Below the pieces are notes generated by a model. That model ran no database searches and was not told the DNA's origin. It worked only from the letters and a program-made list of their open reading frames with translations. The translations under genes and the position numbers were made by a program. DNA of 5,427 nucleotides, taken from assembly GCA_937995275.1 (NCBI GenBank), contig CALKKN010000230.1, positions 1 to 5,427 on the forward strand. Reading direction: 5' to 3'. Of the stretch, positions 1-5,427 are shown piece after piece. The DNA comes from an uncultured Lysobacterales bacterium (GTDB lineage: Bacteria; Pseudomonadota; Gammaproteobacteria; Xanthomonadales; SZUA-36). The stretch's first letter is position 1. Every line of letters begins with the position of its first letter.

Positions 1-745
1 CCGCCTGACCCTTCAGCACGACGCGGTCACCGCGATGCTCGCAAAAGAGCTCGCCACCCCGGGCTGAAATCTGCCAGGCGTGCAGTTCGGACTTGCCCAG
101 CCGTTCGCTCCAGTAAGGAACCAGTGTGCAATGCGCTGAACCCGTAACCGGATCTTCCGGAATGCCCACGGCGGGCGCGAAGAACCGGGAGACAAAATCG
201 CAGGCGTCGCCGGGCGCGGTCACGATGACCGCGAATTCATCGAGTCCGGCGAGCGCTGCAAAGTCCGGTTCGAGCGCCGCCACGTCGGCCTGAGTCGCGA
301 ACACCGCCAACAGGTCCCGCGCCGCGTGCAGTTCGGCCGGCGCGGCTCCGAGGCATGCCGTGACAGAGGCATTCCCGGCGATCGGCCGGGGCGGCCGGGC
401 CGGAAAATCCATGGCCAGCAATTGACCCTCCTGCCTGACCGTCAGGGTGCCGCTCTCCGTCTCGAATACGATCTCGCCAGATGCATGCCCCTGCCGAAAC
501 AGAACGTACGCGCTGGCCAGCGTCGCATGGCCGCAGAGGTCGACTTCCACCATCGGCGTGAACCAGCGGAGCTCGAAAAACCCACCGCGAGGAACGACGA
601 ACGCCGTTTCCGACAGGTTATTCTCCATCGCGATGCCCTGCAGGACCTCGTCGGGCAGCCATTCCTCCAGGAGTACGACGGCAGCGGGATTGCCGGCAAA
701 GACGCGGTTCGCGAAGGCATCCACCTGGAAAATCGGCAACTTCAT
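1..745 (-). CDS. PhzF-family isomerase/epimerase-like protein, 3' end cut by window edge
   Basis: The 248 visible codons from ATG at 745 stay open to the window edge, so only a short C-terminal tail (perhaps 10-20 residues) is missing. The product belongs to the PhzF / diaminopimelate-epimerase fold family. It opens with FQVDAF followed by AGNPAAVV (residues 6-24), as is typical. It carries NNLSETAFV with Glu46 at the position of the PhzF catalytic glutamate, the half-site DLCGHAT (69-75, His73), and the C-terminal-domain motif GIPEDPVTGSAH (194-205, Asp198 and Ser203). These match the Glu, His, Asp and Ser active-site residues known from Pseudomonas PhzF. The start is supported by a very strong Shine-Dalgarno (AGGAGGAGG, about 752-760). 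No phenazine biosynthesis neighbours are visible, so a role in phenazine synthesis should not be assumed. Most family members are cytosolic and of unknown substrate. Family is confident, substrate unknown. Confidence 0.93.
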   Translation of the reverse strand, partial: MKLPIFQVDAFANRVFAGNPAAVVLLEEWLPDEVLQGIAMENNLSETAFVVPRGGFFELRWFTPMVEVDLCGHATLASAYVLFRQGHASGEIVFETESGTLTVRQEGQLLAMDFPARPPRPIAGNASVTACLGAAPAELHAARDLLAVFATQADVAALEPDFAALAGLDEFAVIVTAPGDACDFVSRFFAPAVGIPEDPVTGSAHCTLVPYWSERLGKSELHAWQISARGGELFCEHRGDRVVLKGQA

Positions 746-760
746 TTCAGGCCTCCTCCT
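746..760 (-). promoter_or_regulatory. Strong ribosome binding site of the PhzF-family gene
   Basis: On the minus strand AGGAGGAGG precedes the ATG at 745 by about six bases (AGGAGGAGGCCTGAAATG). It is the closest match to the anti-Shine-Dalgarno consensus in the window and fixes the start codon. Confidence 0.75.
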
Positions 761-844
761 GTTCCCGGTCCAGACCAGCGGCATGGGATTCCATATCGAA
801 TATCCGGGCCTGGCCATGGCGCTTCAGCAATCCGTGCCGGTATC

Positions 845-1003
845 CTAGTGGTACCTGATGGCGTAGTAGATGACATAAAACCACGAAAGTACGCCGTGCA
901 CAATCGCCCACAAAATCGACTTGTTGGCGCTCCACGAAATGGTGATCGCCAGGGCCACCCCGAATCCAATACCCGCTTTGGCGGCATCCTGATGCCTCGC
1001 CAT
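845..1003 (-). CDS. Small two-helix membrane protein (52 aa), hypothetical
   Basis: The 52-residue product starts MARHQDAAKAGIGFGVALAI and ends at TAG (845-847). It has two hydrophobic stretches, about residues 9-23 and 28-48, joined by a short polar turn (SANKS). The second is rich in aromatic residues (SWFYVIYYAI). A short hydrophilic N-terminus and a basic C-terminus suggest a small inner-membrane hairpin protein. The ATG at 1003 is chosen over an upstream in-frame start at 1099 because GGAGGA (1012-1017) lies eight bases before it and because the upstream extension is polar and unlike a protein domain. I recall similar short proteins with the SWS..KSILWAIxHG pattern as uncharacterised genes in other proteobacteria, but cannot confirm this here. 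It lies 99 bp upstream of the PhzF-family gene on the same strand, so co-transcription is possible. Function unknown. Confidence 0.72.
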   Translation of the reverse strand: MARHQDAAKAGIGFGVALAITISWSANKSILWAIVHGVLSWFYVIYYAIRYH

Positions 1004-1210
1004 GTTTGCAGTCCTCCAGAACCGGGAACGGGTCCACCCCACATTAATGCATCGTCGGTGGGTCACGCAATCACCGGAGCCGCCCTCCGACACGGACACC
1101 CGTGCGCCATCATCACCAGGCCTGAAATTTTAGTTCTAACACGGTATATACTCGACACGGCCATTGATCGACACGCATCTGTGTACGACATTGCGTTCTA
1201 CACAGAACTA
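1004..1210. other. Intergenic region with periodic ACACG motifs and small inverted repeats
   Basis: No convincing gene lies here. The stretch 1121-1215 is richer in A and T than its surroundings. It contains ACACG at 1139, 1155 and 1171 (16-bp spacing), the inverted repeat GTTCT-ACAC-AGAAC (1195-1208), an inverted pair TAGTTCT (1131-1137) / AGAACTA (1204-1210), and a small hairpin CACGG-ACAC-CCGTG (1091-1104). The region lies directly upstream of the 52-aa gene and is the natural place for its promoter. AT-rich TATATA and TTAGAAC stretches occur on the minus strand around 1133-1150, but I find no good -35 partner. Confidence 0.4.
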
Positions 1211-1573
1211 TTATGCGTTTCCCGCCGGCCCCGGGCTTCCGATAGTAATGCAGAACAGCAGGCGCGCATTCTCGTCCTCCGGCTTCTGCCGCCATTCCAC
1301 GAACGAACGTTCGATGGTGGTTCTGCACAGTTCCAGTGCTGAGTTCCGCGGCAGTTCTGACAGGTCCGCAGTGCCCTGGTGCTGTTGCGAGTGCCCGAGC
1401 CTGCCGTCCCGGTATTCGAGCCACCCCTCCCATCCGAGCACCGGAATGGACTGCTATTCACACAGGCGCAGGACCTCCATCGCATCGGCGTAATCTACGA
1501 CAAGTTCGCGCTCGGACGCAGATCGTTTCCAGACTTTCTCGAAGCCGACCGGTCTTCCGGTACGAAAAATCAT
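1211..1573 (-). pseudogene. Small soluble ORF interrupted by an in-frame amber codon
   Basis: From ATG at 1573 the frame encodes 39 residues, beginning MIFRTGRPVGFEKVWKRSAS and ending VLRLCE. It then meets TAG (1454-1456), and the same frame continues for 80 more residues, starting QSIPVLGWEGWLEYRDGRLG and ending with tandem TAA TAG stops. Both halves look like one protein: the first ends in a helix-like DYADAMEVLRLCE, and the second carries the W-G-W/DGR-GHS block, LSELPRNSALELC, an amphipathic IERSFVEWRQKPEDENA helix and a hydrophobic LLFCITIG strand. No frameshift is needed to join them, only one sense-to-stop change. I think I recall related short uncharacterised proteins with an uninterrupted VLGWEGW..YxDGRxGHS segment, but cannot name a family. 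The ATG at 1573 has no clear Shine-Dalgarno, and a GGGGTCAGA repeat patch lies just upstream, so the original start may have been lost too. Alternatives are two short separate ORFs, amber suppression or a sequencing error. Confidence 0.6.
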
Positions 1574-1604
1574 TCCGGCTGTCGCCACGTCATCTCGAAA
1601 GTAG

Positions 1605-1630
1605 CTCTGACCCCTTTCCGGACCCCTTTG
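1605..1630 (-). repeat. GGGGTCAGA-type repeat patch
   Basis: On the minus strand this reads AAAGGGGTC-CGG-AAAGGGGTC followed by AGAG. GACCCCTTT is repeated 12 bp apart on the plus strand (1609-1617 and 1621-1629). The core GGGGTCAGA (complement of 1606-1614) also forms both ends of the element between atpA and atpG. From memory, GGGGTCAGAGT-like sequences recur in many gammaproteobacterial genomes near IS200-like/REP-associated transposase genes. No transposase is present here, so this would be a solitary remnant. It begins five bases past the stop of the membrane-protein gene. Confidence 0.5.
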
Positions 1631-1634
1631 TGCT

Positions 1635-2069
1635 TCATGAGTAAACCAACGCACCGGCTGAATAGCCGATAAAGATCAGGCCGATCACAGCCATGATGAC
1701 GTAGGTGGCAAAAAACAGGCTTTGTTGTTTCCCGGCGCCTGTCCTGACGCCTTCTTTCCGGAAAGCCAGTATCTTGGCGGCTTCCCGGCCGGAGGTGTCC
1801 AGGTAGATGGCGCCCCCGAGCAACCCGAGTACTGGCCACCGAGCGTGATCGACGATCATCAGCAATCCCGCCAGCGGCAGCCACCCCAAGGTCAACAGAT
1901 CCCAGTAGGCCACGTGGCGTTCTGCCGTTTGCAGCAGGGAATCCGCTTCCCGCGGGTCCTCCTGGATGCCGAGGCGTTGCGCCAGTTCGAAGTTCACGCT
2001 GGAGATGACCTGGGCGAGATACAGAAAACCACCCAGCAGGAGCGCTGCCCATCCGATTGCGATTTGCAT
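1635..2069 (-). CDS. Four-helix integral membrane protein of unknown family (144 aa)
   Basis: The 144-residue product begins MQIAIGWAALLLGGFLYLAQ. Hydrophobic segments at about residues 3-25, 57-74, 78-92 and 118-142 suggest four membrane spans. Between the first two is a polar, probably helical stretch (NFELAQRLGIQEDPREADSL, 26-45), and between the last two a basic loop (KILAFRKEGVRTGAGKQQ). I do not recognise a family or catalytic motif. The ATG at 2069 is preferred over an adjacent GTG at 2072 because AGAGGA (2076-2081) lies six bases before the ATG but only three before the GTG. The gene follows the ATP synthase operon on the same strand after a 272-bp gap with its own candidate promoter, so it is probably transcribed separately. 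The stop TGA is at 1635-1637. Function unknown. Confidence 0.82.
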   Translation of the reverse strand: MQIAIGWAALLLGGFLYLAQVISSVNFELAQRLGIQEDPREADSLLQTAERHVAYWDLLTLGWLPLAGLLMIVDHARWPVLGLLGGAIYLDTSGREAAKILAFRKEGVRTGAGKQQSLFFATYVIMAVIGLIFIGYSAGALVYS

Positions 2070-2156
2070 CACTGTTCCTCTCAGTATCGAGGTTGGCGGC
2101 CGCTGGTCGAGCCCCCCGTTCCTTGAGCGAGACGACGACCGGGGGATACTCGAGGG

Positions 2157-2165
2157 AGTTTAGCA
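2157..2165 (-). promoter_or_regulatory. Candidate extended -10 promoter for the membrane-protein gene
   Basis: On the minus strand TGC-TAAACT matches the extended -10 pattern TGn-TAnnnT of sigma-70 promoters. No -35 hexamer is recognisable at 17 bp, though extended -10 promoters can do without one. Transcription would start near 2150, leaving a leader of about 80 nt before the ATG at 2069. This is inference from a short motif. Confidence 0.35.
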
Positions 2166-2260
2166 TTGCGCGATAGCGCCCCGGGTGAAGGAGTACGACG
2201 AGAGTCGGCCTCACAGGGCGCTGAACAACCTGGCGCTCCTGGGGCATGCGGCTCAATCGG

Positions 2261-2291
2261 AAAATGGACCCTGAAAACTAACCGTCAGGGT
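2261..2291 (-). terminator. Candidate terminator of the atp operon
   Basis: A perfect 7-bp inverted repeat, ACCCTGA (2268-2274) and TCAGGGT (2285-2291), with a 10-nt loop, lies about 50 bp beyond the atpC stop. On the minus strand the hairpin is followed by CCATTTTCC, so the T-run is short and offset. This is the best hairpin in the gap and its position after the last atp gene is right. The long loop and weak T-run make intrinsic termination uncertain. Confidence 0.4.
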
Positions 2292-2341
2292 GGTATAGGA
2301 GCACAGAGCACCTCAAGCCGAGGCCCCGCGAATGCCGCGCC

Positions 2342-2770
2342 TCAGCGGCGCTTGACCTGCTTGCGCAGTTGCTCGAGGGCGCGGAGTTGGGCAGCGGCCT
2401 CGGCCAGGCGTGCCTGGGCTTCGGCGACTTCGACCTCGCCGGTGCGGTCCTGGAGTGCCCGTTCGGCCTCCTCCTTCGCGCGTTGCGCAGCAGCCTGGTC
2501 GAGGTCATCGGCCCGCACCGCGGTGTCGGCCAGAACCGTGACGACGTGGGGCATCACTTCGAGGATGCCGCCGCCGACGAAGAAGAACGCCTCTTCGCCG
2601 TCCGGCTGCTGGACGCGCACCGGACCGGGTTTGAGCTGGGTGATCAGCGGCGCATGGCGGGGGCTGATGCCCAGCTCGCCGACCGTGCCGGTGGCGAAGA
2701 TCATCGAGGCCTCGCCGGAGTAGATCTCCTCCTGCGCGGACACGATGTCACATTGGATCGTATGTTTCAT
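2342..2770 (-). CDS. atpC: F1Fo ATP synthase subunit epsilon
   Basis: This is the 142-residue epsilon subunit of F1, part of the central stalk, which binds gamma and the c-ring and can inhibit ATP hydrolysis through its C-terminal helices. Residues 1-84 form the beta-sandwich domain with the family blocks DIVSAQEEIYSGEA (8-21), GELGISPRHAPLIT (31-44), GGGILEV (66-72) and VTVLADTA (77-84). Residues 87-138 form the Ala/Glu/Arg-rich helical hairpin, ending in a basic tail KQVKRR. Length matches the usual 135-142. The start MKHTIQCD at 2770 is chosen because alignment with E. coli epsilon begins there and GGA(A) lies about nine bases upstream; an in-frame ATG at 2812 would add 14 residues encoded by the hairpin region and is unlikely. 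It is the last gene of the operon, 60 bp after atpD. The helical domain appears intact, so inhibition by epsilon is likely retained. Confidence 0.97.
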   Translation of the reverse strand: MKHTIQCDIVSAQEEIYSGEASMIFATGTVGELGISPRHAPLITQLKPGPVRVQQPDGEEAFFFVGGGILEVMPHVVTVLADTAVRADDLDQAAAQRAKEEAERALQDRTGEVEVAEAQARLAEAAAQLRALEQLRKQVKRR

Positions 2771-2793
2771 GTGCTTTTCCAGCCAGTGTCCGG

Positions 2794-2810
2794 GCCCGCC
2801 ATCGGCGGGC
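2794..2810 (-). promoter_or_regulatory. Hairpin in the atpD-atpC gap
   Basis: GCCCGCC and GGCGGGC form a perfect 7-bp, all-GC stem with a 3-nt loop, 23 bases upstream of the atpC start. There is no T-run, so it is not an intrinsic terminator. A stable intercistronic stem could stabilise upstream mRNA or limit readthrough or translation of epsilon, which is needed at one copy per three beta. That role is inference. The structure is seen directly. Confidence 0.5.
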
Positions 2811-2830
2811 ATCCGCCCTAACGTGTGCCA

Positions 2831-4252
<1,422 letters not shown>

Positions 4253-4255
4253 TCA

Positions 4256-4309
4256 GTAGCGGCGTTAGCCGCATGTTTCGAACCCAATCGCGGCTGAAGC
4301 CGCTCCTAC
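4256..4309. repeat. Inverted REP pair (REPIN-like element)
   Basis: Two REP-type units face each other. The first is GTAGCGGCGTTAGCCGC (4256-4272), with hairpin GCGGC-GTTA-GCCGC. The second, read on the minus strand, is GTAGGAGCGGCTTCAGCCGC followed by GA (complement of 4288-4309), with hairpin GCGGC-TGAA-GCCGC on the plus strand. The second unit matches the well-known REP consensus of Pseudomonas/Xanthomonadales type; the first lacks the GAG of GTAGGAG and is more diverged. Such pairs are non-autonomous elements thought to be mobilised by REP-associated tyrosine transposases encoded elsewhere. It lies in the transcribed atpG-atpD gap, where the hairpins could affect mRNA stability. Confidence 0.85.
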
Positions 4310-4310
4310 A

Positions 4311-4333
4311 AATTCTCTGCTCCGTTGGCAGTT
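4311..4333. repeat. 23-bp direct repeat, copy distal to atpD
   Basis: The second perfect copy of 4226-4248, offset by 85 bp, on the atpG side of the inverted REP pair. It keeps the GGAG sequence (4320-4323) but is not followed by an ATG, so it holds a ribosome binding site with no evident gene start. Confidence 0.93.
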
Positions 4334-4370
4334 TCCTGCCCATCGCGTGCCGCTGCCACAGCGCAATCCG

Positions 4371-5234
4371 TCAGACGGCGGCGGCGCCGCCGACAATCTC
4401 TGAAATCTCCTGCGTGATCGCGGCCTGCCGGGCCTTGTTGTAGGCCAGGGTCAGCTCGTCGATCAGTTCGCCGGCGTTGTCGGTCGCGTTCTTCATCGCG
4501 ATCATGCGCGCGGCGTGTTCCGAGGCCAGGTTCTCCAGCACGGCGTGATAGACGTCGGCTTCGATATACCGCACCAGCACCGTGTCCAGCAACGTCTCCG
4601 CGTCGGGCTCGTAAATGTAGTCCCAGATATCGCGCACTTCTTCGTCTTCGGTCTCCGGCAGGGGCAGAAGCTGCTCCAGCACGGGCCGCTGCGACATCGT
4701 GTTGATGAAGTCGTTGTACACGATGTACACCAGGTCGATCCGCTCCTCCCGGTAGGCGTCCAGCATGATCTTGATCGAGCCGATGAGGTCCTCGATCTGT
4801 GGCCGCTCGCCCAGGTCGCTGGCGTGCGCAGCGATCTCGACGTTGATGTTCTTGAAGAACGCCGAAGCCTTCTTTCCCAGCGTAACCAGGCTGACTTCCG
4901 CGCCCTTGCCCTGCCACTCCTGGATGCTGTTCAGCACCAGCTTGAACAGGTTGATATTCAGGCCGCCGCACAGCCCACGATCGGTGGAGACGATGACATA
5001 ACCCACCTTGCGGGTCTCTTCCCGCCGCACGGTGAACGGGTGCCGATACTCGGGATTGGCCTTGCTGAGGTGCCCCATCACGCGTCGGATCATGCGGGTA
5101 TACGGCCGCGTTGCGTTCATCAGATCCTGCGATCTGCGGATTTTGCTGGCCGAGACCATCTCCAGCGCCGAGGTCACCTTCTTGGTGTTCTCCACACTGC
5201 GGATCTTGCCGGTAATTTCCTTTGCGCCTGCCAT
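4371..5234 (-). CDS. atpG: F1Fo ATP synthase subunit gamma
   Basis: This is the gamma subunit, the coiled-coil rotor shaft that turns inside the alpha3beta3 head and couples proton flow to catalysis. At 287 residues it equals the E. coli subunit. The N-terminal helix begins [20 protein letters not shown] and runs through [13 protein letters not shown] (24-36). The central Rossmann-like domain contains the hallmark [11 protein letters not shown] (83-93). [13 protein letters not shown] (170-182) and LLPLP (189-193) are also conserved. The C-terminal helix contains [18 protein letters not shown] (237-254) and [20 protein letters not shown] (266-285), the most conserved part of the family. The ATG at 5234 is supported by GGAG (5242-5245) seven bases upstream and by exact agreement with the E. 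coli N-terminus. It sits between atpA and atpD, with repeat elements in both flanking gaps. Confidence 0.98.
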   Translation of the reverse strand: MAGAKEITGKIRSVENTKKVTSALEMVSASKIRRSQDLMNATRPYTRMIRRVMGHLSKANPEYRHPFTVRREETRKVGYVIVSTDRGLCGGLNINLFKLVLNSIQEWQGKGAEVSLVTLGKKASAFFKNINVEIAAHASDLGERPQIEDLIGSIKIMLDAYREERIDLVYIVYNDFINTMSQRPVLEQLLPLPETEDEEVRDIWDYIYEPDAETLLDTVLVRYIEADVYHAVLENLASEHAARMIAMKNATDNAGELIDELTLAYNKARQAAITQEISEIVGGAAAV

Positions 5235-5253
5235 CTACTTGCTCCGGGAGGGC

Positions 5254-5322
5254 GGGGTCAGAACAAAAATCGCGCTATGCAATTCCATCCTGACGCCATC
5301 TCCACAATTTTACTCTGACCCC
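5254..5322. repeat. 69-bp element with GGGGTCAGA inverted ends between atpA and atpG
   Basis: GGGGTCAGA (5254-5262) and TCTGACCCC (5314-5322) are a perfect 9-bp inverted pair. The similarity extends inward through an AAAA/TTTT tract (ACAAAAAT against ATTTTAC, with two or three mismatches). The element fills most of the 98-bp atpA-atpG gap and ends just before the atpG ribosome binding site. Without it the gap would be about 29 bp, a normal spacing for this operon. It has the form of a tiny non-autonomous palindromic insertion. No coding capacity is present. Confidence 0.65.
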
Positions 5323-5332
5323 ATACTTCCGC

Positions 5333-5427
5333 TTACCAGGTGCCGGTGGACTGGAACTCGCCGACAGCGGCGGTGAGCCGCGCCTCGAGTTCGTCGTTCC
5401 AGCTGCCGCTGTCCAGTTCGCCCAGCA
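5333..5427 (-). CDS. atpA: F1Fo ATP synthase subunit alpha, C-terminal end only
   Basis: Only the last 30 codons and the TAA stop (5333-5335) are in the window. They encode LGELDSGSWNDELEARLTAA followed by VGEFQSTGTW. This matches the C-terminal helix of gammaproteobacterial alpha subunits, which end in a similar F-x-x-T-x-x-W pattern (E. coli ends FKATQSW). Its position directly upstream of atpG fits the standard operon order. The nucleotide-binding regions lie outside the window. Alpha carries the non-catalytic nucleotide sites of F1. Confidence 0.93.
   Translation of the reverse strand, partial: LGELDSGSWNDELEARLTAAVGEFQSTGTW

Noticed and set aside
747..1037. Minus-strand frame of 96 codons overlapping the 52-aa gene and ending just before the PhzF-family start
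   Set aside because: The part over the small membrane gene is a shadow in another frame. Its last 30 codons look mildly protein-like and end next to the PhzF start, but there is no ribosome binding site for a short version and no recognisable domain.
1195..1208. GTTCT-ACAC-AGAAC as a LexA operator
   Set aside because: The spacing and half-sites match none of the LexA boxes I know (CTGT-N8-ACAG, GAAC-N4-GTTC or GTTC-N7-GTTC). It is kept only as an unassigned inverted repeat.
326..1342. Long plus-strand open frame of 338 codons
   Set aside because: It runs antisense across the PhzF-family gene, the 52-aa gene and part of the amber-interrupted ORF. Its translation is Arg/Pro-rich with no domain, as expected for an antisense shadow in GC-rich DNA.
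1454..1456. Programmed pyrrolysine or other recoding at the TAG
   Set aside because: Nothing in the window supports recoding, and pyrrolysine use is rare and confined to few lineages. Simple mutation is far likelier.
1570..2256. Minus-strand frame of 228 codons covering the membrane gene and the gap upstream
   Set aside because: It overlaps the membrane-protein gene completely in another frame and is rich in Arg, Gly and Pro. The hydrophobic frame with a good ribosome binding site is the real gene.
2166..2723. Plus-strand frame of 185 codons
   Set aside because: Antisense to atpC, with a Ser/Ala/Arg-rich low-complexity translation.
4515..5318. Plus-strand frame of 267 codons
   Set aside because: Antisense to atpG, which is unambiguous.

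Overview
The window is a GC-rich bacterial chromosome segment in which every supportable gene lies on the minus strand, so transcription runs from right to left. The right half is the distal part of an F1Fo ATP synthase operon in the usual order atpA-atpG-atpD-atpC. The subunits resemble those of Gammaproteobacteria: the gamma subunit has exactly the E. coli length of 287 residues, with near-identical blocks. A REP repeat of the GTAGGAGCGGCTTCAGCCGC type, familiar from Xanthomonadales, Pseudomonas and related groups, supports a gammaproteobacterium. I cannot name a genus.

Layout from right to left: the last 30 codons of atpA (5333-5427); a 98-bp gap holding a 69-bp element with GGGGTCAGA inverted ends; atpG (4371-5234); a 145-bp gap holding an inverted REP pair (REPIN-like) bracketed by a perfect 23-bp direct repeat that includes the atpD ribosome binding site; atpD (2831-4225); a 60-bp gap with a strong small hairpin; atpC (2342-2770). 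The operon appears to end there. A gap of 272 bp follows, with a candidate terminator hairpin and a candidate extended -10 promoter. Next come a 144-aa four-helix membrane protein of unknown family (1635-2069), a short GGGGTCAGA repeat patch, and a small soluble ORF interrupted by one in-frame amber codon (1211-1573, probable pseudogene). The left end holds a 207-bp AT-richer intergenic region, a 52-aa two-helix membrane protein (845-1003) and a PhzF-family isomerase/epimerase-like gene that runs off the left edge (745 to 1).

Functionally, the atp genes encode the catalytic F1 head (alpha, beta), the rotor shaft (gamma) and the regulatory epsilon subunit. The genes to the left have no evident link to ATP synthesis and look like ordinary accessory chromosomal genes. 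glmU, which often follows atpC in this group, is not present in this window.

I see no defence system, CRISPR, phage or undescribed multi-gene system. The most interesting signals are the two repeat elements inserted into adjacent gaps of an essential operon, especially the duplicated atpD ribosome binding site, and the amber-interrupted ORF next to a third copy of the GGGGTCAGA motif.
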